In this document: positions 54,267-63,413 of the stretch, piece after piece
Layout: each line of letters begins with the position of its first letter
How positions within the stretch are numbered: the first letter of the stretch is position 1
Assembly (NCBI GenBank): GCA_963931255.1
Contig: OZ006972.1
Coordinates: forward strand, 62,001 to 126,000
From: CALUVN01 sp944323595
Lineage (GTDB): Bacteria > Cyanobacteriota > Vampirovibrionia > Gastranaerophilales > Gastranaerophilaceae
Direction: 5' to 3'
DNA: 64,000 nt
The notes under the pieces: generated by a model
Database searches by the model: none
Told to the model about the DNA's origin: nothing
The model's input: the letters and a program-made list of their open reading frames with translations, nothing else
Position numbers and translations under genes: made by a program

Positions 54267-55571
54267 GTGAAAAACAAAATTATGATGTTTTGGGCAATCG
54301 TAGCAATAGTTATCGTGTCAACGATATTGATTATTGTTAAGCCTACCAAATTAGGGTTAGACCTTGTAGGAGGTTCAAGACTTGTACTTGAAGCTCAAAC
54401 AACACCGTCTATCCCGAAAATTACCCCGGAAGTTATGGGTAATCTGCAATTTGCAATTGAAAACCGCGTAAACAAACTCGGTGTTGCCGAAACTGTTGTT
54501 CAACAAGTCGGCGAAAAAAAATTATTGATTGAAATTCCTGATGTAACTGATCTGGAAGAAGCAAAATCATTCCTTGGAGAAACTGCTGAACTGGAATTCA
54601 AAAGAGAAGTTCAGGATGCAAACGGAATCCATTGGGAATCTACAGGTTTAAGCGGTAAAGATTTATCCAGAGCTTCTTTATCAACCGATCAGGTCGGACA
54701 ATGGGTTGTTTCTCTGGAATTTAATGCAGAAGGCTCAAAAAAATTCGCAGATTTAACAAAAGAATTAGTCGGACAAAAAATGGCTATTTTCTTTGACGGA
54801 GAATTACAATCAGATCCTGTAATCAGAGAAGTTATCTACGGAGGTAAAGCTCAAATTTCCGGCGGAGAAAGCGGTTTTGAACAAGCTGAAGCTCAAAGAA
54901 TGGTAAACTTGTTGAACGCCGGTGCTCTTCCGGTTCCTGCTGTGATTGTTGAAGAAAATACAGTCGGTCCTACACTCGGTGCTGACAGTATTGCAAAATC
55001 TAAAAAAGCAGGTATTATCGGACTTTCTGCAGTTATGATATTTATGATTGCATTCTATCATGTACCGGGTTTGATTGCAGACATCGCATTAATTATATAC
55101 AGTTTGATATTATTTGCGCTCTTCAAAACAATACCAGTAACATTAACTCTGGCAGGTATTGCGGGCTTTATTCTGTCAATAGGTATGGCTGTTGATGCTA
55201 ACATTCTTATCTTTGAGAGAACTAAAGAAGAATTGAGAGCCGGCAGAAATCTGTTTACGGCTATTAATTCCGGTTTTGACAGAGCTTTTACGAGTATCTT
55301 TGACTCAAATATGACAACAATTATTACATGTACAATCCTTTATCTTTTAGGAACCAGTGTTGTTAAAGGTTTTGCCCTGACTCTTGCACTCGGTGTTATT
55401 GTATCAATGTTCAGTGCAATTACCGTAACCAAAAACTTTATGCACTTAATATTCGGTACAGGCGAACTTAAACACCCCGGATTATTCGGATTAAGAAAAG
55501 ACGAAATCGGACAAAGCTACGAAGCGACAGAAACAAAACGCGAAAAAGCTCGTTTCGGTATTTTGGACTAA
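54267..55571 (+). CDS. secD: Protein translocase subunit SecD
   Basis: A protein of 434 residues: an N-terminal membrane helix (5-23), LGLDLVGGSRLVLEA, a short periplasmic P1 domain, and five C-terminal helices with VDANILIFERTKEE. Shorter than E. coli SecD (615), as in many Gram-positives and cyanobacteria. It starts with GTG at 54267 with AGAGGA 8 nt upstream. Works with SecF to pull proteins through SecYEG with the proton gradient. Confidence 0.94.
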   Translation: MKNKIMMFWAIVAIVIVSTILIIVKPTKLGLDLVGGSRLVLEAQTTPSIPKITPEVMGNLQFAIENRVNKLGVAETVVQQVGEKKLLIEIPDVTDLEEAKSFLGETAELEFKREVQDANGIHWESTGLSGKDLSRASLSTDQVGQWVVSLEFNAEGSKKFADLTKELVGQKMAIFFDGELQSDPVIREVIYGGKAQISGGESGFEQAEAQRMVNLLNAGALPVPAVIVEENTVGPTLGADSIAKSKKAGIIGLSAVMIFMIAFYHVPGLIADIALIIYSLILFALFKTIPVTLTLAGIAGFILSIGMAVDANILIFERTKEELRAGRNLFTAINSGFDRAFTSIFDSNMTTIITCTILYLLGTSVVKGFALTLALGVIVSMFSAITVTKNFMHLIFGTGELKHPGLFGLRKDEIGQSYEATETKREKARFGILD

Positions 55572-55607
55572 CGGAGTTCTGACAAAGAGAAAAGAAAGGT
55601 AAAAATT

Positions 55608-56597
55608 ATGATAAATACAGGTAAAAAACATTTAGTTCATATCGTAAAATACAGATGGTGGTGGATGGCTTTGACATGTCTGCTTCTGGTGCCGGGCATT
55701 ATTGCTATGATTTATTCATCAGTAACTTATGCAAACCATGCACCTATGAAAGTTGGGATTGATTATACAGGCGGCACTATTTTGCAATACGGATTAGAAC
55801 AAAAGCTCAGCAACAGTGAAGTGGCAAAAACCAGAGAAAATCTTGAAAAAGCCGGAATTGAAAATCCTTATATTCAAATATTAAACGTTAATTCTGAACA
55901 ACAAAACAAAACTAAATCAAATATCAGTTCAATAATTTCAATAAGAACAAAATTCATTGATAAAGATTCCAATACAACATCAGTCATCACAGAACAACTG
56001 CAAAAAGATTATACAAATCCTGAATTAATTTCAGTAAGTTCTGTTGGACCTACTATGGGGAAAGAGTTATTCAAAAACTCTCTTATTGCGGTAGCGCTGG
56101 CATTTTTAGGAATCGTTGTGTACCTTTCATTACGTTTCAGATTTGATTATGCTCTTGCGGCAATTCTCGGTGTATTACATGATGTATTGTTTGTATGCGG
56201 AATATTTTCAATCTTGGGGCTAGTATATAACGTACAAATTGACGGATTATTCATAACTGCAATTTTAACGGTAATAGGCTTCTCCGTACACGATACCATC
56301 GTTGTATTTGACAGAATAAGAGAAAATTTGAGATATTATTCAAAGAAAATGACATTTGGAGAAATTGTAGACGCTTCAGTTAATCAAACTTTAACAAGAA
56401 GTATCAATACTTCATTAACGACATTAATTACATTATTAGCGTTATATTTCTGGGGCGGAGTTACAACAAAAGACTTTGTACTTGCAATGATTCTTGGGAT
56501 TATCATCGGTACATATTCAAGTATATTCTTCTGCAGCATGCTTGTTGACTTCTGGAATGATAAGCAACAAAAGAAATCTGTTTCTACAGCTGCTTAG
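55608..56597 (+). CDS. secF: Protein translocase subunit SecF
   Basis: A protein of 329 residues: first membrane helix, GIDYTGGTILQYG, then five helices with SVHDTIVVFDRIREN. It follows secD by 36 nt with AAGAAAGG as Shine-Dalgarno. A terminator follows. Confidence 0.95.
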   Translation: MINTGKKHLVHIVKYRWWWMALTCLLLVPGIIAMIYSSVTYANHAPMKVGIDYTGGTILQYGLEQKLSNSEVAKTRENLEKAGIENPYIQILNVNSEQQNKTKSNISSIISIRTKFIDKDSNTTSVITEQLQKDYTNPELISVSSVGPTMGKELFKNSLIAVALAFLGIVVYLSLRFRFDYALAAILGVLHDVLFVCGIFSILGLVYNVQIDGLFITAILTVIGFSVHDTIVVFDRIRENLRYYSKKMTFGEIVDASVNQTLTRSINTSLTTLITLLALYFWGGVTTKDFVLAMILGIIIGTYSSIFFCSMLVDFWNDKQQKKSVSTAA

Positions 56598-56626
56598 CTC
56601 CAATAAAAATAATATTAAACACAACA

Positions 56627-56657
56627 AAAAGCATTCACCTGATGTGGATGCTTTTTT
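56627..56657 (+). terminator. Terminator of secDF
   Basis: AAAAGCATTCAC and GTGGATGCTTTT pair (one mismatch) with a short loop, then T residues. It is nearly symmetric. Confidence 0.85.
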
Positions 56658-56778
56658 GTATACCATCGCATTATGCCCGCATTCACATTCATACGGTTTG
56701 AGGTTAACTGGTTCTTCATAAAATTTGCATAAAAAAGCACCGATTAAGGCATCTTTAAGAGCATTCTCTGTAAAATGT

Positions 56779-57009
56779 TTAAATCTCTATCCCGTCGGCG
56801 ATATCACCTGCAGCAAGAACAATTATTTCATCATCGGTAATATTTTCTTCTTCGATAAAATTAATAAGTTTTTGACGTTTTTCATCGCCCTTAACTGTGG
56901 CAAGAACACCTATTAAAAAGTGTTCATTATTCCATATCTTTTTTAGCATATCATAGAGTTTTTTGCCGGTTTCCGTTTTAAATTTTGTTCTATCAATCGA
57001 ACATTTCAT
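56779..57009 (-). CDS. Small acidic protein, unknown
   Basis: A 76-residue protein, not recognised: helical and charged (KLYDMLKKIWNN, KRQKLINFIEEENITDDEIIVLA), no membrane segment. AAGAAA is close to the ATG. It lies 23 nt downstream of pdxA on the same strand and probably is the last gene of that transcript. It might be a small regulator or chance; the amino-acid composition looks like a real protein. Confidence 0.55.
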   Translation of the reverse strand: MKCSIDRTKFKTETGKKLYDMLKKIWNNEHFLIGVLATVKGDEKRQKLINFIEEENITDDEIIVLAAGDIADGIEI

Positions 57010-57032
57010 TTATTTCTTGTTTACCTATAATT

Positions 57033-57965
57033 TTACAAAACAGCTTTAATAGCTTCAATCATGCCGGATTCATCTGCAATATTTTTACCTGCAATATCAA
57101 AAGCAGTACCATGCCCTGGAGAAGTTCTAATAATATCCAGACCAATTGTCATATTAACAGTTTTTATTCCTGCAACTGTTTTTATCGGAATAAGCCCCTG
57201 GTCATGATAAACCGCAATGTAGCAGTCATAAGGTACTTTATGCGGTTTTAAATAAGCCTGCGCTGCATTGTAAAATAAAGTATCTGCAGGCTGAGGCATA
57301 GTTATATCAATACCCTTTGCAATCAATTCCATACATGCCGGATTTAAAATTTCTATTTCTTCGGTTCCTAATACACCGTCTTCACCAGCATGAGGATTAA
57401 AACCACACAAGGCAAACTTTGGATTTTGTATCTTTAAATAATCTACAAAAAAATTCTGAAGCAATTCAACTTTATCAATAACATTTTGTTTAGTAAATTT
57501 AATTTCTTTAACAGCACAATGTCGTGTCAATAAAAGCACACGAAAATCGTTTGCAAGAAATAACATCTCTGCATGCTGCTTATCATGCGACATGAATTTT
57601 TGTAAAATCTCAGTTTGTCCGCTGTAAAAATGCCCTGCAAGATGAAGTGCAAATTTTGAAACCGGTGCAGTGACTATAGCTTTCGGAGCGAGTTCTACAG
57701 CCTTTTTTAACGATTGAAAAACAAACTCTCCGCATTCTTTTGACGCTTTACCGGGTATTACCTGCGCATCATAAGGAACCTCAATGACTTCATAGTCTTT
57801 ATCTAAAATACCATAATAATCCAGAATTTTCTTATTAGAAACAATGACAAACTTTTCCGCAGGCAAATCAAGGGCCCTCAAAGCCTTTATTGTAATTTCA
57901 GCACCTATGCCGTTAGGATCGCCCGTTGTTATTATAATTTTGTCATTCATTTCCGTGTTATTCAT
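57033..57965 (-). CDS. PdxA-family dehydrogenase (PdxA or PdxA2)
   Basis: About 310 residues of the PdxA family: TTGDPNGIGAEITIKAL at the start, metal-binding histidines in LAGHFYSGQTE, HAGEDG and YHDQGLIPIK, and RTSPGHGTAFDIAG. Classical PdxA oxidises 4-phosphohydroxy-threonine for pyridoxal phosphate. Here it overlaps a DUF1537 kinase gene, the pairing known for PdxA2, which oxidises 4-phospho-D-threonate or -erythronate. I infer PdxA2; sequence alone does not exclude PdxA. The start may be the ATG at 57965 or the ATG at 57950, which lies at the conserved N-terminus. Confidence 0.85.
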   Translation of the reverse strand: MNNTEMNDKIIITTGDPNGIGAEITIKALRALDLPAEKFVIVSNKKILDYYGILDKDYEVIEVPYDAQVIPGKASKECGEFVFQSLKKAVELAPKAIVTAPVSKFALHLAGHFYSGQTEILQKFMSHDKQHAEMLFLANDFRVLLLTRHCAVKEIKFTKQNVIDKVELLQNFFVDYLKIQNPKFALCGFNPHAGEDGVLGTEEIEILNPACMELIAKGIDITMPQPADTLFYNAAQAYLKPHKVPYDCYIAVYHDQGLIPIKTVAGIKTVNMTIGLDIIRTSPGHGTAFDIAGKNIADESGMIEAIKAVL

Positions 57966-59265
57966 GATTTTCAAAATAATTTAATATGTCAATCAGCGTA
58001 TTAACGCCACCGAGATTACCTGATTTAGTCACAATCCAATGAGCCTCGTGATCCAGACTCAAGGCTATTGCCGGCGCTACCTCATCAATAAGCTGTAACT
58101 GGCTTGCGCCGATAGCACGGCAACATTTGTAAGAAGTTTCGCCCCCCAGAGTAATCAATATAACGTCCTTATTCTCAAGAACTCGTTTCGTCAATTCTGC
58201 AAGAAAATCCGTAATGGCATTTGATAATCCTGATTTTGTCAATTCTGCATTCAATGAATCTTCTGAAAAACCGTCAAAATCTTGAAGTAATTTTGAAGTA
58301 TGAACAACAACTATATTGTTCATACCAAGGTTTTGAACAATCCTGTTAACAAGTTCATCCTGTACGCCTGCAACGATTGTTTTTAAGTCAAGTTGAACAA
58401 ACAACGTATTGTCATATTCATCACTCTGTTCCAATTTTTCTATTTGTTTTGCTGTAATATTTGTGGCACTGCCTGATACAACAAGCTTTGGAAGAGCAGG
58501 TATAGTTTTATTTATATGCTGCAATTCGGAATCTGCATACCAGTATTCACATAATTCATGAGCCAGAGCTGCCGCACCGACAGGAAGAATATTATACGTT
58601 AATTTTGACATGGCAAGAATTATCTGCTCAATATCTACTGTAGAAACCGCATCCATTACAATAATTTTTTTACCGTTTTCTATCAGTTCTTTAAGTCTTT
58701 TGATAATAGGGCCTGCACCTTTCATAACAGTTTTCAGCTCAACAGCTCCTACTAAATCTGATTTATCGCCCAATTGATATGCCATCAATGTCGGAATATG
58801 TGATTCCAGAATAGGAGAATGAGGGTCACGAGCCATTTCAGTTCTCTCAATAGGAACACCTTTCAAAAGATGATACCCGCCAATAGTAACACGTCCCTCC
58901 TGAGGAAATGCAGGAACCATAATTGCAGCGTCCATTCCAAGCGTTTCCAAAACTGCCAGAACTTCTACTGCTATATTACCGCGCAAAGTTGAATCTATCT
59001 TTTTAAAGTAATAATCTGCATTAATAGTTTCCATAAACCTGCGAGTAGCGTCCGCTACCTTAAGAGCTGCAGGCTCCGCATCCATATTACGAGTTTCAGT
59101 GGAAATAGCCCAAACCTGAGTACCTTTCATGTTCAATGGTTCTGCAGACTTGTCTTCCAGAAGAATCTGGCAATTTGCACCTTTCAAATAAAATTGTAAA
59201 GCCGTATCATTTGCACCTGTAAGGTCATCTGCAATAATGCATGTAGTATTTGAACTAATCATCAT
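57958..59265 (-). CDS. Four-carbon acid sugar kinase (DUF1537 / DtnK-like)
   Basis: A protein of 435 residues: N-terminal domain with IADDLTGANDTA and KKIDSTLRGN, and C-terminal nucleotide-binding domain with VVSGSATNITAKQIE, TLGGETSYKCCRAIG and TKSGNLGG. Family members phosphorylate D-threonate, L-threonate or D-erythronate with ATP. The adjacent PdxA-like gene would oxidise the product. The start overlaps the ssb stop (TGATG), and the end overlaps pdxA. Confidence 0.87.
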   Translation of the reverse strand: MMISSNTTCIIADDLTGANDTALQFYLKGANCQILLEDKSAEPLNMKGTQVWAISTETRNMDAEPAALKVADATRRFMETINADYYFKKIDSTLRGNIAVEVLAVLETLGMDAAIMVPAFPQEGRVTIGGYHLLKGVPIERTEMARDPHSPILESHIPTLMAYQLGDKSDLVGAVELKTVMKGAGPIIKRLKELIENGKKIIVMDAVSTVDIEQIILAMSKLTYNILPVGAAALAHELCEYWYADSELQHINKTIPALPKLVVSGSATNITAKQIEKLEQSDEYDNTLFVQLDLKTIVAGVQDELVNRIVQNLGMNNIVVVHTSKLLQDFDGFSEDSLNAELTKSGLSNAITDFLAELTKRVLENKDVILITLGGETSYKCCRAIGASQLQLIDEVAPAIALSLDHEAHWIVTKSGNLGGVNTLIDILNYFENHE

Positions 59266-59597
59266 AAAACTTCAGCGTCTCTTTTGGAACCCAATAATCT
59301 GATACTGTTTGCAATAATAAGGAAATTTTCTCTGTCAGAACCTGTAACCTTATCAGTCCATTTGTTCTGTGCAATTCTGCCGTCTACTGCAACCTGTATC
59401 CCTTTTTTTACATATTCACCGGCAAATTCAGCCTGCTTATCCCAAACATCTATATTAAACCAATCGGCAACTTCGGATTTTGTTTTTGCATCCCATCTGT
59501 TAACTGCAACAGAAAAGTTTGCTTTAACTTTACCAGATTCAAAATATCTTATCTCTGCATCACGTCCGACTCTGCCTACAAGTACAACACTATTCAT
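59262..59597 (-). CDS. ssb: Single-stranded DNA-binding protein, short form
   Basis: A protein of 111 residues, one OB fold: VVLVGRVGRDAEIRYF, ANFSVAVNRW, DWFNIDVWDKQAE and VAVDGRIAQNKW. It lacks the disordered linker and the acidic tip (DDDIPF type) that recruits partner proteins in most bacterial SSBs, ending at KRDAEVL. AGAGG precedes the ATG. It heads a transcript with the DUF1537 kinase and pdxA. It may be a secondary SSB. Confidence 0.88.
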   Translation of the reverse strand: MNSVVLVGRVGRDAEIRYFESGKVKANFSVAVNRWDAKTKSEVADWFNIDVWDKQAEFAGEYVKKGIQVAVDGRIAQNKWTDKVTGSDRENFLIIANSIRLLGSKRDAEVL

Positions 59598-59740
59598 TTT
59601 TAGTATACCTCTTTCTTGAATTTAATATAGATATTTTACAATAAAAATAACATAAGAACTTAAAAAAAGCTCAAAATTAAAAAAAATTAATATAAAAATA
59701 TGGTGTATCAAAAATTTTTTTGATATAATAATAAAAAGAA

Positions 59741-60451
59741 ATGGTTTTAACACGACAACAAAGAAAAAATAAAGGATTTACTCTGGCAGAAGTGCTTATA
59801 ACCCTTGGCATAATAGGTGTAGTTGCGGCAATGACTATGCCAACACTTGTTAATAACAGCCGAAATCAGGAGTGCCGAGCAGGTTTGAAAGCCGGATATG
59901 CATTGATTAGTACAGCATTAAACAGTATGATTGCAGATGATATGTCTACACGTTCCGGCGATTATGCAAGCAGGGAGTTTACTCCTGTATTCAGGAATTA
60001 TTTCAAAGTCGGGAACAAAGGCGGGAATTATCAGGATTGCAATGATAATACAATATTTATCACAACAGAAAACAGTAACAATGACCCGGGTGACCACGAT
60101 AATGAATACCGTACATACAGCAAAAAGAACAACATTTATACAAAATTTTTGGATGATGGACAGTTTGTACTGGCAAATGGTATGCTCGTAGCCATCGAAA
60201 ATAAAGAACCGCCGACCATTTATATAAGTATAGATGTGAATGGTAAAGGTAAAAAACCAAATGTTTGGGGAATTGATTTATTTACATTCCAGCTTATGGA
60301 AAACGGCAAACTGCTTCCAATGGGCGCAGAGGGAACAGATTATGATAGCGAGATATATTGCGATCCTGCAGGAGAAAGTGATATTAACGGAATTGCCTGT
60401 GCTGTAAAAGCTGTGTCTGATGACTCTTACTGGAGACATTTACCTAACTAA
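59741..60451 (+). CDS. Prepilin-like protein (type IV pilin / pseudopilin)
   Basis: A protein of 236 residues with a class III signal: KG-FTLAEVLITLGIIGVVAA, cleavage after G12 and glutamate at +5 of the mature protein. The mature protein has the hydrophobic helix (residues 13-33) and a globular C-terminal domain with four cysteines. It would be processed by PilD and assembled in a pilus or type II secretion pseudopilus. TATAAT with extended TG (59721-59729) lies 11 nt before the ATG and no Shine-Dalgarno is evident. No other pilus gene is adjacent. Confidence 0.88.
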   Translation: MVLTRQQRKNKGFTLAEVLITLGIIGVVAAMTMPTLVNNSRNQECRAGLKAGYALISTALNSMIADDMSTRSGDYASREFTPVFRNYFKVGNKGGNYQDCNDNTIFITTENSNNDPGDHDNEYRTYSKKNNIYTKFLDDGQFVLANGMLVAIENKEPPTIYISIDVNGKGKKPNVWGIDLFTFQLMENGKLLPMGAEGTDYDSEIYCDPAGESDINGIACAVKAVSDDSYWRHLPN

Positions 60452-60454
60452 AAC

Positions 60455-60483
60455 TTGTATTTATCTTCTGCTAATGATATAAA
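60455..60483 (+). promoter_or_regulatory. thrS promoter
   Basis: TTGTAT (60455-60460), 17-nt spacer, TATAAA (60478-60483). The predicted start near 60490 leaves a leader of about 100 nt before thrS. Confidence 0.6.
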
Positions 60484-60503
60484 AATATTATAGTAGTTTA
60501 GGG

Positions 60504-60562
60504 GGTCCACCCTGGGGACCGGATAAGAATATAAGTGTTGTTATATTGCTTTGCTACCGGTC
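60504..60562 (+). promoter_or_regulatory. Structured thrS leader with anticodon-like loop
   Basis: One long hairpin: GACCGG (60517-60522) with CCGGTC (60557-60562), AAG (60525) with CTT (60549), AATATAA (60528-60534) with TTATATT (60541-60547), apical loop GTGTTG holding UGU, which equals the anticodon of tRNA-Thr(UGU). An alternative stem GGTCC (60504-60508) with GGACC (60516-60520) excludes the GACCGG stem. This resembles the tRNA-mimic operator of E. coli thrS; the role is inferred. Confidence 0.5.
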
Positions 60563-60590
60563 AAAATCCCGAAGGACAGAAGAGGATAAA

Positions 60591-62396
60591 ATGGAAAAGA
60601 ATGAATCAACTTTAGGAGTGCTCCGCCACTCAACTTCACACATCATGGCACAGGCAGTGCAAAAATTGTTTCCGCAGGCAAAGTTAGCTATCGGACCATC
60701 CACAGATACCGGTTTTTACTATGATTTTGACTTAACGGACGGGCACGCTTTTACTGAAGAAGATTTGACAAAAATTGAAGAAGAGATGAAAAACATCATC
60801 AAACAAAATCTTACTTTTGAAAAATACGAAATTAAAGATGTTGATGCTCAAATCGCAGAATTTAAATCTCAAGGTGAAATCTACAAAGCAGAACTTCTTG
60901 AAGAACACAGGAATGACAATCCAACTTTATATTTAACAAAAGATAAAGACGGTAATGTGCTATTTAATGACCTGTGCGCCGGTCCGCACATTCCGAATAC
61001 ATCATATATAAAAGGCAATGCAATTAAATTACTCAAAGTAGCAGGCGCTTACTGGAGAGGAAATGAAAACAATAAAATGCTTCAGCGTATATACGCAACA
61101 GCATTCTGGACAAAAGAAGATCTCGCTGATTATCTTAACTTCCTCGAAGAAGCAGAAAAACGTGACCACAGAAAACTAGGTGCAAAACTTGATTTATTCT
61201 CAGTAAGAGAAGAAATCGGCGGAGGTCTTGTATTGTGGCATCCAAATCTCGCTGTGGTGAGAGAAGAAATAGAAAATTACTGGAGAACAGAACACAGAAA
61301 ACGCGGTTATGTAATTGTTAACACGCCGCAGCTTGCAAAATCTAAATTGTGGGAACTTTCCGGACACATTGATCACTACAGAGAAAATATGTTCTTTATC
61401 CAGAAAGAAAATGAAGATGATGAACAATATATAGTTAAACCTATGAATTGTCCGTTCCACATTCTTATTTATCAGGCTAACAGATATTCTTACCGTTCAT
61501 TACCTTTGAGAATGGCAGAACTCGGAACTGTTTACAGAAAAGAAAAATCAGGCGCCTTATCAGGTTTAACCCGTGTACAGGGCTTTACTCAAGATGATGC
61601 ACATATTTTCTGTACACCGGAACAACTTGTTGATGAGATTAACGAAATCATTGATTTTGTAGCGGACACAATGGCAATGTTTAATATGCCGTTTGAGGTG
61701 GAACTTTCAACCCGTCCGGAAAGCTATGTAGGTGAAATTGAAAACTGGAATCGCGCAGAAGCAGGTCTGAAAGAAGCTATGGACAGACGCGGTATGAAAT
61801 ATGAAATTAATGAGGGCGACGGAGCATTTTACGGTCCGAAAATTGACTTCAAAGTTAAAGACGCTATCGGCAGAACATGGCAATGCGCTACAATTCAGTT
61901 AGACTTTAACCTGCCGGAACGTTTTGGCATAAAATATCAGGACAGAGACGGCTCAATGAAAACACCTGTAATGCTTCACCGTGTAATATTCGGTTCTATG
62001 GAACGTTTCCATGGAATTCTGATAGAACACTATGCAGGAGCATTCCCGACATGGCTGGCTCCAACACAGGTCGCAATTGTCCCTATCAGCAACGAAAAAC
62101 ATGCTGACTTTGCTGAAGTTGTATACAAAAAAATGCGCGACGCCGGTATCAGAGTCAAACTTGATGACCGTTCAGAAAGTATGAATTACAAAATAAGAGA
62201 AAGTCTGCAGGATAAGAAAATTCCTTATGTTGTTGTTATCGGCGATAAGGAAATTGAATCTAACGCTCTTGCGGTTCGAGCACGCGGCATAGGTCAGGTT
62301 GGTACTATGGGCGTTGACGAATTCATCAACAAAATTGAAGAAGAAATCAAAGCAAGACGCGCAGACTCTTTTGCTAAAAATATGGTAAAAGCATAA
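60591..62396 (+). CDS. thrS: Threonyl-tRNA synthetase, without TGS domain
   Basis: A protein of 601 residues. It begins directly with the editing domain (GVLRHSTSHIMAQAVQKLFP, second zinc/editing cysteine in NDLCAGPH), then the class II core (MNCPFHILIYQ, RVQGFTQDDAHIFC, RTWQCATIQLDF, LHRVIFGSMERF) and the anticodon-binding domain. The TGS domain present at the N-terminus of E. coli ThrRS (642 residues) is missing. The ATG at 60591 has AGAGG 6 nt upstream; extension to 60546 would consume the leader hairpin. Confidence 0.95.
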   Translation: MEKNESTLGVLRHSTSHIMAQAVQKLFPQAKLAIGPSTDTGFYYDFDLTDGHAFTEEDLTKIEEEMKNIIKQNLTFEKYEIKDVDAQIAEFKSQGEIYKAELLEEHRNDNPTLYLTKDKDGNVLFNDLCAGPHIPNTSYIKGNAIKLLKVAGAYWRGNENNKMLQRIYATAFWTKEDLADYLNFLEEAEKRDHRKLGAKLDLFSVREEIGGGLVLWHPNLAVVREEIENYWRTEHRKRGYVIVNTPQLAKSKLWELSGHIDHYRENMFFIQKENEDDEQYIVKPMNCPFHILIYQANRYSYRSLPLRMAELGTVYRKEKSGALSGLTRVQGFTQDDAHIFCTPEQLVDEINEIIDFVADTMAMFNMPFEVELSTRPESYVGEIENWNRAEAGLKEAMDRRGMKYEINEGDGAFYGPKIDFKVKDAIGRTWQCATIQLDFNLPERFGIKYQDRDGSMKTPVMLHRVIFGSMERFHGILIEHYAGAFPTWLAPTQVAIVPISNEKHADFAEVVYKKMRDAGIRVKLDDRSESMNYKIRESLQDKKIPYVVVIGDKEIESNALAVRARGIGQVGTMGVDEFINKIEEEIKARRADSFAKNMVKA

Positions 62397-62410
62397 GGTT
62401 ATAAGTACAA

Positions 62411-62448
62411 ACAAGGGTGCGGATTTTCTAAATCCTGCCCTTGTTTTA
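62411..62448 (+). terminator. Terminator of thrS
   Basis: ACAAGGG-T-GC-GGATTT pairs with AAATCC-T-GC-CCTTGT, with few mismatches, followed by TTT. Confidence 0.8.
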
Positions 62449-62466
62449 ATAGTTTAGGAGAATAAT

Positions 62467-63336
62467 ATGAAAAAGAATTTATTGATTATGGTTACAGCTC
62501 TGGCTGTACTTTCCTGTACCGGAAATGCTTATGCGGTTGATGCAGCCTCTACAACCGCCGCAGGAACTGCTGCAGTTGTATCTACACTTGTGGCAAACGA
62601 TGCAATGAAAGCTTCCTCAGAACCGACACCTACTAATCTTGTATCTGGAAAAACCCCGCGTTACGATGATACTATTTACAATTATTATGCGGATATAACA
62701 GGTTATAAAGAAAATAACCTCTGGGGATTTAAAGATGCAGAGGGGAATATTCTTGTCAAACCAACATATAAGAATATTGAAGCTTTCAATGAAGAATTCA
62801 TTAAAGTGCAGGCTAACAACAACAAATACGGATTAATAAATTTAAAAGGAAAATCAGTACTACCTGCAATTTACTCATCTATACGGGAACTTAATTCTGA
62901 TTATTATATGATAAGTCAGGATTGGAAATACGGTATCACTGACGCAGATGCAAAAGTTTTAATATCTCCGCAGTATAAAAAAATTGACGATTTAAGAGAT
63001 AATTTCTTTAAAGCATGCAATGATACTGCCTGCGGTGTTGTAACATCTGCAAACAAAACTATTGTTCCTTTTAGATACGAAAATATTGATACACTCGGCG
63101 ACAAATATTTCAAAGTAAAATATGAAGGTAAATGGGGCGTTATGACCGATACAGGAAATTCTATTATTGCCTCTAAATACGACAATGTTTCAATGAGTAA
63201 TTACGGATATATTAAAATTAAATCTGATAAAAAATGGGGGGCAACAGATTCTAACGGAAAAATAGTTCTGGAACCGGAATACGGACCGTTTAGAATTAAC
63301 TGGAAACTTCGTTCACTCTATAAAAACAGTAAATAA
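62467..63336 (+). CDS. Exported WG-repeat protein
   Basis: A protein of 289 residues: signal peptide (LLIMVTALAVLSCTGNAYA, likely cut near residue 24) and, from residue 80, about seven WG beta-repeats (NNLWGFKDAEGNILVKPTYK, NNKYGLINLKGK, GKWGVMTDTGNSIIASKYD, KKWGATDSNGKIV). The cysteine in LSC makes a lipoprotein possible, but the lipobox is poor. WG repeats often form a beta-propeller-like ligand surface; the function is unknown. AGGAG lies 7 nt before the ATG. Confidence 0.85.
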   Translation: MKKNLLIMVTALAVLSCTGNAYAVDAASTTAAGTAAVVSTLVANDAMKASSEPTPTNLVSGKTPRYDDTIYNYYADITGYKENNLWGFKDAEGNILVKPTYKNIEAFNEEFIKVQANNNKYGLINLKGKSVLPAIYSSIRELNSDYYMISQDWKYGITDADAKVLISPQYKKIDDLRDNFFKACNDTACGVVTSANKTIVPFRYENIDTLGDKYFKVKYEGKWGVMTDTGNSIIASKYDNVSMSNYGYIKIKSDKKWGATDSNGKIVLEPEYGPFRINWKLRSLYKNSK

Positions 63337-63352
63337 TAAATGATTAATAATA

Positions 63353-63388
63353 AAAAATCTTCGCTATAAAAATAGCGAAGATTTTTTT
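63353..63388. terminator. Bidirectional terminator
   Basis: AAAATCTTCGCTA (63354-63366) and TAGCGAAGATTTT (63373-63385), with T runs on both strands, between convergent genes. Confidence 0.9.
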
Positions 63389-63413
63389 AGTGATTTTGCT
63401 TTTATTGACCGAA

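Noticed and set aside
60490..60590. T-box riboswitch before thrS
   Set aside because: No T-box consensus sequence and no terminator/antiterminator pair directly before the gene.
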